Part shown: piece after piece, positions 32,180-44,417 of the stretch
Numbering within the stretch: the stretch's first letter is position 1
Layout of the letters: each line of letters opens with the position of its first letter
Source: Phytopythium helicoides
Taxonomy: Eukaryota > Oomycota > Peronosporomycetes > Pythiales > Pythiaceae
DNA length: 64,000 nt
Reading direction: 5' to 3'
Assembly: GCA_024867545.1 (NCBI GenBank)
Contig: JANFNE010000012.1
Location: 744,001-808,000 of the forward strand
The notes under the pieces: generated by a model
Database searches by the model: none
The model's input: only the letters and a program-made list of their open reading frames with translations
Told to the model about the DNA's origin: nothing
Position numbers and translations under genes: made by a program

Positions 32180-32942
32180 GGTTGGTGTTGATGCGCTTGA
32201 CATCGTTGCAGTTGGCAAATGGGTACATGTAGTGTCTCTTGAAGGTCGCTACATAAAAAATCGTTATGTGGTCACAAAGCTATGTATATTTACGAATCAT
32301 GATCATGACCACTTCAACGTGACGCAACTTCGCATCATCTCCAACCAACACCAATTGCGCAGGGGATTGGTCGACTCTGACGCATTGCCCACGCTCCCGA
32401 TGCTCATCGCTAGCATGTTCACTCCTCGCCTGTTGTGGTTGTGTACATCCAAATCTTTCGTGTTTTCATACCTATATTGCTTGACAGGAACTTCAAACCA
32501 ACTAGAGATCCTTCGACCTAGTTATCTCCGTAGTTCGATATGATCGCAAGGTTGCCAACGAGCGCAATGGTGCGGCAGCACCATCTGCGTAGATAACAGC
32601 AATGAAACAGCTCGCACTGCGCACCACTGGACATCGTACTCGCCGACGACGTTCTTCCAGAGCTCGTGCCGCCAGCGATCAACGCCTCTCCGTTCGCGCC
32701 AATAGAGCTGGAATCGTCTGACAGTGCGAGATACCGACAAAGACCCCTCTGTGCCTGCGGGCGCTCAAGTCCGCTCTTCAATGCGCCGCGTTCATGATGC
32801 TGACCGTATATGGTAAATAATGCCACTAGAGTCTGCTACTTTAGAAAACGCCTGGCAGGCGGGTGGGTTCGACCCGTGCGGCAGCCTCCGGGTACATCCT
32901 CGGAAACCCGCCCGGCGCGTGGGCACCGAGAAGCGGTCTTTC

Positions 32943-32950
32943 TCATTTTC
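32943..32950 (+). promoter_or_regulatory. Oomycete-type initiator for the HECT ligase gene
   Basis: TCATTTTC matches TCAYTTYY. It lies 127 bp before the ATG at 33078 and after the ATG at 32820, so it favours the downstream start. Confidence 0.4.
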
Positions 32951-33077
32951 GCTCGTAGGCTCTGGCGCGGTGATTGCGGCGGCGCTGCTGACGCTCGTGG
33001 CTGCGCTGGTGGGCGCGGCCGTGGTCGTGTGGGCGAGCGCGCGTCTGGGGCGGCGGGTGGAGCGGCGCGGCGGCCTG

Positions 33078-36000
33078 ATGAGCGCGCACGGCGGCGGAGA
33101 CGGCGGCGAGGCGCGCGGATCGCTGGGCGACAGCGACGGCTTCTCGGACGAGGAGCGCGGCGCGCGAGCGGACGCTGGTCGCGCCAACGCGCTGCGCATG
33201 CTCGAGGCGCTCGAGGCGCTCAGCCAGGAGGCAGAAGGTGCGCGCGACGGCATCCCGCAGTCGCTGCGAGGGCTGCTGGAGCAGCTGCAGGACGCGGGAT
33301 CGCCTGGCGCCGAGGCGGCGGTGCGTGGGGGGTGGATGCGAGGAGAAGGAGGAGGAGGAGGAGGTGCTGACGACTGCGGTGCGCAGATGCTGGGCGGGCT
33401 GTTCCCGTTCGCGCAGATGCTGCAGCGCGGGGGAGGAGGAGGACGCGGACAGCGCTTCGAGCGCGTGCTGGAGCAGCTTGGCGCAGACAACCCGCCGCAC
33501 GTGCAGATGGTGCGGTCGAGGGCGTGGACGGACTGACGGACGAGCGCAGCTGCTGACGGACGCGTTTGATTGACAGGCGGGGCTGTCGGAGCTGTCGGAG
33601 ATCCTGTCGCTGTCGACAGAGGAGTCGCTCGTGGTGTCGGGATTCAGCGTCGAGCGCTTCGTGCCGGCAGTCGTCACGCTCATCCGGCTGCCGAGCACCA
33701 TGGAGGTGCTGCTGCTCGCGGCGCGAGCGCTCTCTCCATCATGGAGCTGTTCCCCAGCACGGCTATCCCCAAAGCCATGTCGGAGCAAGTTGTGCCGTCG
33801 CTGTGCGAAAAGCTGATGGAGATCGAGTACATGGATGTTGCCGAGCTCGCCCTGCAGGTCCTAGACCGCATCGTGTGCAAGTCGGAGGCAGCGCTTGCGC
33901 TGTCCAACTCGCTGTCGGCCAGCCCTGCCGAGCTGTGCGCGCAATATCGCGCCGCGGTCATAGAAGAGAACGGCATGGTTGCTCTGCTGCAGTTTGTAGA
34001 CTTCTTCCCGCTAGAGATCCAGCGAACGGCCGCTCGTGTTGTGAGTGAGCTCTGCACCGAGTTCCCTCTCGCCATGATGGACAAGCTGATGCTCGGTCTG
34101 CCGCTCGTTTCGAACCTCCTAAACTCCTTTGATAGCGATATTCTTCAGAGCAGCTGCGAGGCCCTGCGGAAGCTGAGCGAAAGTCGAGCATTTGCAGAAA
34201 GCTCTCAGTTTGCAATGATGGTTGCTAGCAATGAGATGTGCGAGTCGCTCGTGCGAAAGCTTGGCGCTTATGCCGGTCCGTCATCAAGCGATTCGGCATC
34301 CTTGCTATCGGCAAGCGGATACACCAGCATCCTCAGGTTTATGTCGAATGTGCTGTCGTACGTGGGTAACGATGTTGCGTCCAGCATCGTCTCGGACAGC
34401 ACATCCAATTTGCGGTTCGTGCGGCTTCCGCCGATCGTGTCTGCGTTATTGTCAAAGGACGAAGTGATGGCTGAAAACCAGATGCTTCGCGAGACTCTCA
34501 AGTTGGTGATAACAGTGCTTCCGATCAAGGAAGAAATCCAGTCTGTTGAGTCGCTTCCGGGACCGATGCTTAGCTTCGCGCACGAGATCCTACCTCTGGT
34601 CACCCGTGTGTACGATGCCACCCCTCGCAATGATCTGCGGTATGACTGTCTTGGAGTCATCAATCGGAGCTGCTTGATCATCTTTTCGACGAGCACGACG
34701 TTGTCAACAGAGGAACAGTCGGAGCTGACGCGCGTGGCGGCCTTTTTGGCCCGCGTGCTACGTCCAAAACGTAGAACGGTGGGCGGGGCTATCGTTCAGC
34801 CTAGTTTTGGACGTGACTCGGACGTGCTGCCGATTCAGCTTGCGCTCCAGATCATCGAGGCTACTCTGGGAAGAACGGACGCTCGAAATCTGATGTTGTC
34901 CCTGTACAGTCGACATGGGATTCCAAGTGCAATTAAGTACTACGCATCGCTGAAAGTTCCGGCGGAAACTACTGTCGATGACGAACAGCAGGGTGAAATC
35001 TCCAGTAATGTGGAAGCCATTTCTTCGCTTGCCTCGCGTTTGCTTCAAGAATACTTCAGCGGCGACAGCTCACACTCTGAAACGGTGAAACAATTGCGGG
35101 AAATTGCAAAGGACTTGCAGTCTCTGCCATTTCTTGAGGGAAAGAACGAAGATGTCCTCGGATCGCAACTTTTGCATCCCCACTTCCGCAAGCTCACTGC
35201 TCTGTTTGCTGATACAGAGGGGAGCTTGACGGCTCACGAGATCGCCCAAAGCGGCTTGGTTAAGGCACTTATTTCTACTCTGTCCTCTTCGGAAGGGAAG
35301 GAAGCGTTCGAGCAAGCAATTTTGGAGGGGCGTGAGGTATCAAGTTGTGACATTGGTTTTGCAGTGCCTCTCGTGCAATGCCTCCTGGATGCCATTTCGT
35401 CGGAGAAAGACGCGTTCACGCTCGAACCAAGTCCCTCGTCGACTCACTTTTCGTTTGCTTCGGGAGTGTTGCCAGTGATTTGGACCAGCTGACGCAGCAC
35501 ATTAAGGTTCGTGTGGTGGTAGAGGAGGAAAAGAATGACAACAACGAATCCAGCGAGTCGAACGACAGCCTCAGGCGCAATGATGGAATGCCAACTCCAT
35601 GGAGCTTCCGGAACTCTCTTCGTCGCAGTTCCAGCCGTGCAGGTGGCGGTGGACTGGGTCGGCTGGGTCGGCGTGGTCTTCATGACACCGTTGTCCTTGT
35701 CGAGCCGTTGGCACGAGTAGAAACGATGGAGGAGTTTATCGCCGAGAAGCTATTTGGCACGCAGTCGTCAAGTTCAAGTGTGCTGGATGAGTTATCTGGA
35801 CGAAATCGAAGTGATGACGAGGATGAAGGAAGGAGGATGACGAAGAAGAGGCTTTGGAGGAGTTGAAGGAGCGGCGCGTGGAGGCAGTCTACAATGGTCG
35901 AGTGCTTCCCCGCGACGTTAGCATTCTAGAAGCCATTGTCAAATTCGGCGCGTTGGGCGTCAATGGTAACACTTCTGAAGAAGCAGGTCGGACATTCAAT

Positions 36001-38735
36001 AGTCGCATTTGGGGATCTTCTCCCCATGACATCTCGTTCAGGGTAGTACAGCCTTCTGACGCAGTGAAGACGCTGAAGACCGAGGAAGATACCGCTGCCA
36101 TCAATCCGGAAGACGAGGAAGTAAATAATGGTGAAGAAGCTGCCGCTAAGACTAGTGCCTCGCCAACACCATCTGTCAAGGCGTTGGGGGAGGAAGAGCT
36201 TTGGTGGGACGATGTGTGGGATCTTCTGCATCTACTGAAGCTTATTCGAGAATGTGTAGGAGCATACAGCAGCCTGGAGTCGTCCTCAAAGTCGTCTTTG
36301 TCGCTCCTAGTTGACCCTACCGCTTTCGTGAATCACTTCGTGAGTCTTCAGGTGAATCGCGCGTTGATGCAACCCGTGCGCGTCGTGACCAATGCGTTAC
36401 CGGAGTGGAGCTTCCGAATGGTCCGTGAGTTCCCGTTCGTACTGGACTTCGAGACACGCTACCACTTCATGTACGTGACAATGTGCGGCACCTCGCGAGC
36501 CATTCAGTACCTATGTCGCACGGTTTGGAAGCGTGCCGTGATGGAAGAGCCTGCGATCGTCCAGCCGCCAAGCACAAGTAGCCGGCGCCGCAGTCGGGAT
36601 GGACCACGCTCGCGGACTGCCGCCCTGACCAATATCTCGCGGATGGTCAAGCTTCCGCGACTGAAAGTCGCGTGGCACGATCGCGGCTACTCCAGTCAGC
36701 AAAGAAGCTGTTGGCAATTTACGGAGGGAAGAAGGCAGTCATCGAGATTGAGTTCCTTGGAGAGGTCGGCACCGGTTTGGGTCCGACAACCGAGTTTTTC
36801 ACACTGGTGTGCGAGGAAATTCAGTCCAAGAAACTCCGGATGTGGCGCGATGACGACCCCAGTGACCAGACAGCGCCATCGAGTGAGGATGAGAAGAAGA
36901 GTGACGAGGCAGAGGGAGCGGCGGCAGCCAGTCGGTCAACTGTCCCCGTCCGTGGATATCACCGTATTGCCGTGTACCACTGCAGTCGGTGCAAACGCAT
37001 CCGCGTGCCAACCTGCGCCATCCACAATCAGTTGCTGACCCACGAGAAGAAGACTCCGTCGCCGAGCGAAGGAGAGCAAGAATCGAGTTTGGGAGGGAAC
37101 GACGATGCTAGTACTTCTCTAAGAACTCTCGCACAGCTACGCCTTCCGTCCCGCAGTGCGCGGTATGCCTCGACAGCCATGACTGGTCAGGAACGGCGTC
37201 CGACTGCGACTGCAAGGAAGTCGAAGCTGAAGAAGACACGTCGTCTCTGAACGGCAGCGAGTCGTCGCAGCCATCAAGTGTGAAGGCAACCGGCGAAAAA
37301 GACGCGCACTCTAGCCAACTGCGATGGTGGATCCTGAGTGACGAGGAGGTTCAGTACCTTGGCAAGGTGTTCCCGCGTGGCGTTGAGAAGCTAACCCACC
37401 CAGTTCTCCAGTGCCAGCACTGCGAGACAGTCAACTTTCCCGGCACGGATGCAGGTATTGTTGAAATGGAAGGTGATCGAATGATTGCTCGGTCAGGACG
37501 GCGCATGTTCGAGCGCGACTACCGCGCTGTCACGAAGCACGTGTCGCCGCTGTGTGAGGGAACTCCACTCAAGGTGATCCCGTCGTTGATGTCTCGCTCG
37601 GACGTCGAGGGTCTCGTAGCGGCGGTGCCATCCAGCCCAGAGGTTCTGGAGGGAGAAGTGGAGTCGCTAAGCTATTTGACCGAGTCGTCTCTTCTGTCCA
37701 ACGACGTCGGCGGCGGACCAGCAGTCACCGCCCCGTTTGGCCTTTTCCCTCGTCCGTACTATGTCGAAGAAGACGCGGCTTCGATCGAAGAGGAGAGCAA
37801 GCCTGCGGCAGACGCGAGCGCCAGTAAACCCGCGGCTGAATTTGACAATGTGCTGTCGTGGTTTACGTTCCTGGGGCGGTTCGTCGGTCAGGCGCTTCTA
37901 GACGAGCGACTGCTGAACCTGCCGTTCTCGCGACCGTTCCTGCGTGCCCTTCGTGGTGAGACGCTTGTAGGCAAGGGCGTCGCGATCGACACGTCCCTGG
38001 CATTCCTCGCCGAGCTGGAGCCGTCCATCGCGACCTCTCTGCGCTATTTGTACCGATTGGCCAAGTCGCCAGCAGATGAGCGCGCGCGAGAAGAGGTAGA
38101 GGGAATGTGTCTGGCGTTCACGCTGGTCGGTGAGGAGAGCATCGAGCTTGTTCCTGGTGGAGCGGGACGCCGCTGTCACGCTCGACTCACTGCTCAAGTA
38201 TGTGAAGCTGAACCTGGAGTTCCTGCTGGACCGCTCGATCCGACGTCAGGTGAGCGCGTTCCGCCGTGGCATGGAGCAGATCTGCGGCTCGCAAGCGGGC
38301 ATGCTTGAGGTGCTGGACGTCGATGAGCTCGAGTCGCTGTGCGCGGACGCGACGAGCGGCAGCATGTGGGATCGCGACGGGCACGAGCTGCGCGAGCACA
38401 TGGTTTGTGATCACGGATACACACGCGAGTCTCGCGCGATCGGAGACCTGGTGTCGATTCTATGCGAGCTGTCAGCCGAGGAGCAGCGCGCGTTCGTGCG
38501 ATTCGTGACTGGGGCGAACCGTCTGCCGCGCGGAGGACTGGCCAAACTCGAGCCGAAGCTGACGGTCGTGCGCAAGCTGGCCGAGAGCAGCGCGTACGAG
38601 AACGACTCGGTGCTGCCGTCGGCGTCGACGTGCACCAACTACCTGAAGCTGCCCGAGTACTCGACGCGCGAGGTGATGAAGACGCGGCTGCTGTACTGCA
38701 TCCGGGAGGGGCAGGGCAGCTTCCACCTGTCGTAG
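33078..38735 (+). CDS. HECT-type E3 ubiquitin ligase of the UPL3/UFD4/TRIP12 class, one intron, frame-shifted
   Basis: These ligases attach ubiquitin via a catalytic Cys. After an N-terminal acidic and Gly-rich segment, a 67-nt intron (33510-33576, donor GTGCGG, acceptor ACAG) leads into the armadillo part (LSEILSLSTEESLVVSGFSV, LLLAARALS, VVPSLCEKLMEIEYMDVAE). The HECT domain starts near 36650 (SAKKLLAIYGGKKAVIEIEF, GTGLGPTTEFFTLVCEEIQ) and ends with the catalytic loop ASTCTNYLKLPEYS, Cys codon at 38631-38633. Between the two HECT halves lies about 290 extra residues holding CxxC pairs near 36982, 37164 and 37422. Single-base frame changes occur near 33735, 35480, 35860, 36680, 37110 and 38155 without splice sites. 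The start at 33078 (MSAHGGG) is preferred because of the initiator at 32943; an ATG at 32820 would add a hydrophobic segment that is unusual for this class. Confidence 0.8.
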
Positions 38736-39285
38736 CAGGTGCCTGTGAGTACGTGTTCATGTGAATGAATGAACGAATGAATGACAGAGAGAAGAAATGC
38801 GAGGGCTGGTTCGTCATTGCGAGTGACCTGACCCAAGGTGTCGTCACTAGCGAAAGGAGATGGATGAATGAAACGGAAAGACGAACAAGGCGTTGAAACG
38901 GTCACGTCGGGTGTTCATCGTGTTTGATTGACTCGACTGGTACTCGACACATAAAATACTGGTCACGGGTGCGGCAGTCCTTCCCTTCGGACTGCGTGCG
39001 GCCCGGCCGTCCATCCATGCACGCGAGCTGTTTGTGTGTCTCGCTCGTCTGCGTGGCCGCTGCTGTCGGCCTCGGCGCTGCTCTCGGGGCCAAGAAGCCC
39101 AAGGATCGCAATAAATAGAGGGGAGCCCCGAGCCGCGGGTCGGCGAGCCCACTTATCGCCTGTCCTGTCGGCTTCCCGCCGCCGGGTGCGTGGTCTGCTG
39201 GCGCGGGTGCTTTCGCGTCACTGTCGGTCTTCTCTCTTCGACCGTTCAGTCTTGAATCTCCCGCGCGTGCAGTGCGCCGGCGCGC
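38736..39285. other. Intergenic region between convergent genes
   Basis: A 33-codon plus-strand frame at 39017-39118 begins with a hydrophobic, signal-like stretch (LCVSLVCVAAAVGLGAAL) but has no further support. Runs of GAATGA near 38763-38785 form a small imperfect repeat. Confidence 0.35.
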
Positions 39286-39732
39286 CTAGTAAGCAAGGCG
39301 GCGCAGCTCCTCGGACGAGTACCAGACGCGCTTCTTGTAGTCGGCGTCGAAGCTGTCACGGCTGGGGATCTCAACGACGTCGACGTCGTCGTCGAAGCTG
39401 ATGCGGCGCTCGTGGCTGCAGGTGCGCACGCGCGGGATGCCGTCCACGTCCTCATCGTCGCTCTCGTCGTCCGTGTCGAGCAGCTCGTCCTCGAGGTCCG
39501 TGCCGTCCCAGCTGTCGAGCGTCGACGTGCGTCCGCGCTTGCTGGCCTTGACGACGGCCGGGAAGGCGCAGGCCTTGGTGGCCTTGCGCCGCGACTTTGC
39601 GGGCGCGCCGGCCATGGCGATGGCCATCCAGTTGTCCTCCTCGCTGCTGTCGTCCTCCACCTCTGGCGCGCCGCAGCCGTCCGCGCGGAAATACTCGCGC
39701 ACGTTGACGACGCTACGCGTTCGCGGCCGCAT
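39286..39732 (-). CDS. Small acidic/basic protein of unknown function, 148 aa
   Basis: The ATG at 39732 (MRPRTRSVVNVREYF) is chosen because a second locus at 46607 begins with almost the same residues (MRPRTKSVV), although the frame is open to 40005. The protein has a basic N-terminus, a Lys/Arg cluster near residues 47-52 (KSRRKATK), a strongly acidic middle (Asp/Glu run near residues 80-95) and a C-terminal motif KKRVWYSSEELRRLAY. The short RRISFDDD segment could be a basophilic kinase site. There is no signal peptide or membrane helix. No family is recognised; a nuclear or regulatory role would be a guess from composition only. It converges on the HECT gene. Confidence 0.6.
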   Translation of the reverse strand: MRPRTRSVVNVREYFRADGCGAPEVEDDSSEEDNWMAIAMAGAPAKSRRKATKACAFPAVVKASKRGRTSTLDSWDGTDLEDELLDTDDESDDEDVDGIPRVRTCSHERRISFDDDVDVVEIPSRDSFDADYKKRVWYSSEELRRLAY

Positions 39733-40080
39733 GGTGCTGATGCTGTAGCTCTTGGGCGCTCGGCGGCAAGTTGCGTAGTGAGGCAGCCAGCCTCGGCGCC
39801 GCGGCGGAAGGTGGGGGGATGAGGGTGACTTGGGATTTGTATGTGGACGCGACGAGACGACCGAGGACGAGCAGACGAGCCAACGTCCGCCTTCCGCGCT
39901 GAACTCATGCGTACCGTAGAATACTGTATGACGGGTGCCCAATTTTAGAGAAAGGAGAAAAATTGGACGCCGCGGCGGCACCAGCAGCACCAGCACCAGC
40001 ACCATGCGGCATTACCCGCGCGCAGCATGTGCTCGAGCTGTCACGAACCGACAGCTGGGCTCGCAGCAACCCACTCACTG
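39733..40080. other. 5' flank of the 148-aa gene
   Basis: Promoter-size region between the gene start and repeat copy 1. No clear core promoter element was found. Confidence 0.35.
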
Positions 40081-40998
40081 CGAGCATCATTTTCTACCGT
40101 GGGTGGGGACGATGGCGTCCGCCCTTTACGTGCGCCGCAAAGTAATCGGACCCGTCGAATTGTGGCGTTGTGGAGTGCGGCCAATACACAATCAAGTCCT
40201 CACAAGCCCGCGACCACGGTCCTCGTTCGGCGCCGGCGCCGGCGGCGGCAGAAGAAAAATCGAATCGGACTGGTCGATTGGACGAGGGAGCGTCGATGGA
40301 GGAATGGACCGTGACGATAGACAGACTCGACTGGTTCCTCGTCACGAATCAGCGTCCGTGTCACGGTCACAGAGCTCCATTCCATTCCTCTCGGCCCCAC
40401 TCACTCACCCCGTGTGGCCTCGTGAAGCGCATGGTTGCATGGCGTGCAGCGGAGCTTGACACGCTCGGGTCTTTGTGGCGGCGTCTGGAATGTACAGTAC
40501 ATTGTATTTATTTTTCCTTCTAAATGATTATAGCGAAAAGATCGAATTGCCACTAAAAATGCGGCAAAGACGAGGCGGCAATGGTCCGACTGGCTCTTCC
40601 GCATCGACGAGGCATACAAGCGCCAAGCGCGATCTGTTCAGCGTGTTATACCGTACTTTTCGAGAAAAAAGGTGGAAGCGCCGCTCGGCGTACAGTACTC
40701 GCATACTATCCGCAAGTCAAAAAGTACGGATCACGACGTGTCTGACTACTTGCACTCCAAGTGTGAACCGGAGCGGGAACCGCTCGCTTCAGAACGGTCG
40801 ACTCGAGCGAGCGGAGACCGAGCTGAAGGTGCAACCGCCGAGAGGTCCACGGTCTCCGCAGGATCGGCTCCCCAGGGGGGATTGACGGCCGTGCCGCGCC
40901 CGCGGTTTTCCACGCTTCGATGCGTCGCCAGCTTGCGAGTGCGCTTTGCAACGCACAGGTGCACGGCAGAGCGGCCCGCCGACCGACTGGCTGGCATT
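40081..40998 (+). repeat. Dispersed 0.92-kb repeat, copy 1
   Basis: This stretch is matched by 44418-45342 in the same orientation, with small indels and substitutions. Similarity begins at CGAGCATCATT and ends at CTGGCTGGCATT. No long conserved frame, TG...CA ends, terminal inverted repeats or clear target-site duplication are seen, so the element class is unknown. Confidence 0.8.
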
Positions 40999-42886
40999 GG
41001 CCGCCTCGCCATGGGATCCCAGCGCGTACGTCAGCGCGCCGCAACTGGCCACGCCTTCTACTTCTGCCGCGTCCCGAGTGACGTAGAGGTGCGAAGGCTC
41101 GCTCATGAGCCGGCGGGACTCTACGAGTCGCTGCGTGGCTAGAAACCGCCCGACTTGAAGCTCCACCGTTTTACCGATAGAGGGCTCGTTGGCGTCGGAT
41201 AGCTGGACGTCATCACGCCCCTGATGATTCCCCTGGTGTACCGCTCAATCACTCGTTGAAGCGGATCGTCCAATCCCTCCCTCGTCTGCCACTACATGTG
41301 CATATCGCCTTGGCATTGCCATCGCGTTGTCAACCATTCCTTTCGTCATTCCTTCCTTCGACGATCGACGGCCGAGGCCGCTCGACTCTGTACAGCACAG
41401 CGGTGAATAGTGAGCGTGCGGCCACTGTTTGCTCACGCCGCCCGTGCCACGGCCCGCCGCGACCTGACGGACAACCGAACGGTATCAGCCTCGTGCGGTT
41501 GTGTAGAACCCAACGGCGTCGATCCACCCACCTACTGCCTACAGCCTACAGATACACTGCACCCAGTCACACGGTCTGTCTGCGCGACCTGTGTGTATGC
41601 GGCTCTCCGAGGGTGGGGCTCGCCCGATCTCGATGCGAGGATTGGCCCGTGGCTCTCCTCACCGCTCCTGTCTAGTTTATGCCGGTGGCCGAGCGTGGAT
41701 TTTCCTTCATTACCGCTCGACCACGAAAATGCACGGGCTCGGCAATGAAGGAGGAGCCCTTGCGCGAGCTGGTGTGGCCAGAGGCGGCCTGGTTCCCCCA
41801 CGTGTGTACACTTTGGCCGCGCTGAACGCCGTATCATGGGTGTCCGGCTCGTTCGCGCCGACAAGTCCAGCGCAGTACGACTGTCGCTGCGAAGTGAACC
41901 TGGGTAGATTGGGTGGATGCTGCGGGATCGCAGGGGCCAACCATCCATGTTCGTGTCGACGAAGATGGGGTAGGAGTACGCTTGCTCCGTACTCCATGAG
42001 CCGACGTGGTTGTGTGTCTACGGCTCCAGCTGGTGTAAGCACTCGCTCGCTGAGCAACTCATGGTCGCAGCACAGAAGTCTGTGACACCACCATGACCAC
42101 GACGCACGACGCCAGTGAACACTAGCACTTCGGTGGAACCGACACCGATCCGCTCTGCTCCTGCTCTGCGACGCGGACACCCGCGCGATTTTCAGGTGTC
42201 GAACATGTCGCTTGGAAGCGTGGGGCGAACTCTGGGCGGTGCCGTCGGCTGCTTCTGCTTGCTGCGGTGTCCTGTCGTCCGGGCGATGCCCGACGAAAGC
42301 CGGAGGACGCGGCGTCCCGTTGCTGCATGGTATGAGCTGCGACGTGAGGGGATGTTGCATCCCGGATGCTCGTCAGCCGTGAGCGGATCGGATCGATTCA
42401 CTCGAGGACTGGCGGACCTCACAGCTTTGGGACAGATCCATCGCTAGCCTTCGTAGTTGAAAAGGCCGAATCTGAATGCCAGGAGATGCATCTTGGTGGC
42501 TGGAGGAACTTGAGCTCATGGGACGATAAGGACGGTTTGCTCGCTCTGCGTGACAAAATGATGCTTGCCTACGAGACTAAACAAAAGTTCGAGGTTCTTT
42601 GTCCTGGATGATTTCATTTGTGGCTCTCCAACTTTTGTAAATCAAATGCGATCCGCTCCCTTTATGCTGATGGTATTGTTCAGGTGGTGTGATGAATAAC
42701 CACTCGTCGAGCGCAATGAGCCTTTGAGCCTTCAACACAAGACATGATCAAATCCACCACCAGCACGAAAGCTTTTGTCTTGATCTATCAATAGCATCCA
42801 CAAACTGCTGCGTTCACACTTGCGCACGCTTTCTTGATTCCCAAGTGAAGATGTCAGCGTCACACCCTGACGATTACCTTGTGCAG
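40999..42886. other. Accessory region between repeat copy 1 and the lectin-like gene
   Basis: No full gene is supported. On the minus strand, 41010-41240 reads as a coding-like fragment (includes GRFLATQRLVESRRLM and LYVTRDAAEVEGVASC) cut at its 3' side by the repeat boundary. A plus-strand frame at 42366-42611 has no recognisable motif. Confidence 0.35.
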
Positions 42887-44065
42887 GACATTGCGTATCG
42901 AGTCCACAGTGTGTGGGGTACGGAGGATCCTAGCGCTTCTTGGTGTGAGGCTCCTGTCTGACGATTATCTTTTTGGTGATGCATGGCAGTGTGGGGAGAT
43001 GAGCGTGTTGAAGGTATTCAATTCGTGTACAAGCATGCATCCTCCGACAAGCTACATGAAGGCTGCCAAGAAGGAATCCCAAGGAGTGCCCAACAAATTG
43101 TCGAATTCACACTTTATCCTTATGAGTTTATCACTGGATTGTCGCTATTCAATCGCAACTTCTTTCGTCGAGCAATGCTCGATGAATTGGAGCTCATGAC
43201 TGTTTCGAAGCGCGTATTCCATTTCCCAGCAGTTGGTTCACCGTGGGGAACGAGCCAACAGACTAAAGAGGTTCGTGCTATTCGCCTCAGCCTACAGGAC
43301 TCGACTGTTATCGGGTACCAGTCAGTAGAAGTGGATGCTCCTTACAGACTTTCGCCGGAGATACACGAATCACTGTACCAGCTTCTACTTTGCCATCCAG
43401 GATTTCGTGTGTGTGAAGTAAAAGGTATTGTCTTGATTTTACACTGACTAGCAGCGAATCAATGTATCCTTCTAACGCACTATGATGCATCAGTGTGGCA
43501 AAACTCGAATCCACCACATGAGTTTGTCGGTCTGCAGTGCAACTACAGGCGCAAAATTGCACCGTTTGAATGGATCGAGGGGTTCTCTTGCGGAAAGCTA
43601 TGTTTCCACATGGAAACGAGGGTACATCACCTTGCGGAGAGCGTGTTTATCGTATCAGCAATGTGCTGTGTTGGTGAGAATGGTGAGATAGAGCAGCTCA
43701 GGCTTCACCTCAGTGACAATAGCACCATCACAGGTGGTTTATCTTCCGCTTCCAACTACAAGCTTGTGTGCTGCCACGATCGTACCAACATTGAGGTTCG
43801 TGGACTTCGAAAACTTGATACAGATGAGGCTGGTCGTGTTGTCAAACTCAACGTACACGAAATTCAGCACTCTGGATCCTACGATACGGTAGAGTTTGAT
43901 AATGGATTTGCCTCTATCCTGCACGCTGTTGCTACTGGGAAAATGGTGAGGCTGAATAAAGCGTCACTGCAGAGCCTTCCTGTACATGAGAACCGAGAGT
44001 TGCACAGTCTGTCACTTGAAGAATATGATAGCGGTATCCTGATTTCGGGCGACAATATATGTTAG
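42887..44065 (+). CDS. Jacalin-like lectin domain protein with very short introns, 5' end unresolved
   Basis: A 47-nt intron at 42943-42989 (donor GTGTGA, branch CTGAC, acceptor GCAG) joins TVCGVRRILALL to VWGDERVEGIQFVYKH. This Ile-x-V-x-G-D...G-I-Q-F-x-Y pattern followed by YEFITGLSLF resembles the strands of jacalin-type mannose-binding lectins. A second intron ends at 43454 and begins between 43408 and 43425 (30-47 nt), leading into NQCILLTHYDASVWQNSNPP and a 200-residue beta-rich tail of unknown type. The first exon is entered by an acceptor at 42886 (CTGAC 21 nt before), so at least one upstream exon is missing from the model. No signal peptide can be seen as the start is unknown. Base composition is clearly more AT-rich than neighbouring genes. 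The gene lies between the two copies of the dispersed repeat. Confidence 0.5.
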
Positions 44066-44417
44066 GGACAAACGAAAGATGAACAAGCAATCTAGCTATT
44101 ATATAGTTCAGCTTCAAAAGTCGGAGGAAAAAAACAAAAACAAAAAAGTGGAGGTGATTTGTGAGAAAGTGGCTTTCGTATATTCCGAAACAGGTGTAGA
44201 TCGAGGTTGAATCTCTCACTGATTTTGTCTGGGGTGTCGATATCGGCGACCAATTTCAATGGGAAGGCTACCATGCAAACTCCGAGAGCAAATGCACACA
44301 TGCATCGATGTCACTGGAATTTGTAGCCATTTGGCTTTATTTCACATCCGCCAACAAAATTTCATGATGCCGGCCTTTCTACTCCAGCAATCCGTGCTGG
44401 ATCACACGTACCGACGA
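44066..44417. other. 3' flank of the lectin-like gene
   Basis: AT-rich, with A runs near 44128-44146. No gene is supported. Confidence 0.4.

Larger units (their letters stand above)
31979..33077. other. Intergenic region before the HECT ligase gene
   Basis: AT-richer than its surroundings between 32200 and 32550, with no supported gene. The frame of the HECT gene is open back to an ATG at 32820 and would add a hydrophobic segment (VIAAALLTLVAALVGAAVVV); the initiator at 32943 argues that this is transcribed only in part. Confidence 0.4.

Noticed and set aside
32858..32900. tRNA-like B box (GGGTTCGACCC)
   Set aside because: No partner A box, acceptor stem or anticodon arm can be folded around it; it is a small chance hairpin.
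32820..33077. N-terminal transmembrane extension of the HECT ligase
   Set aside because: The frame is open, but an oomycete initiator at 32943 and the usual soluble nature of this class favour the start at 33078. Not fully excluded.
24800..38160. Programmed ribosomal frameshifting as the cause of the frame changes
   Set aside because: Changes are of both signs, lie in ordinary contexts without slippery heptamers or downstream structure that I can see, and affect many unrelated genes.
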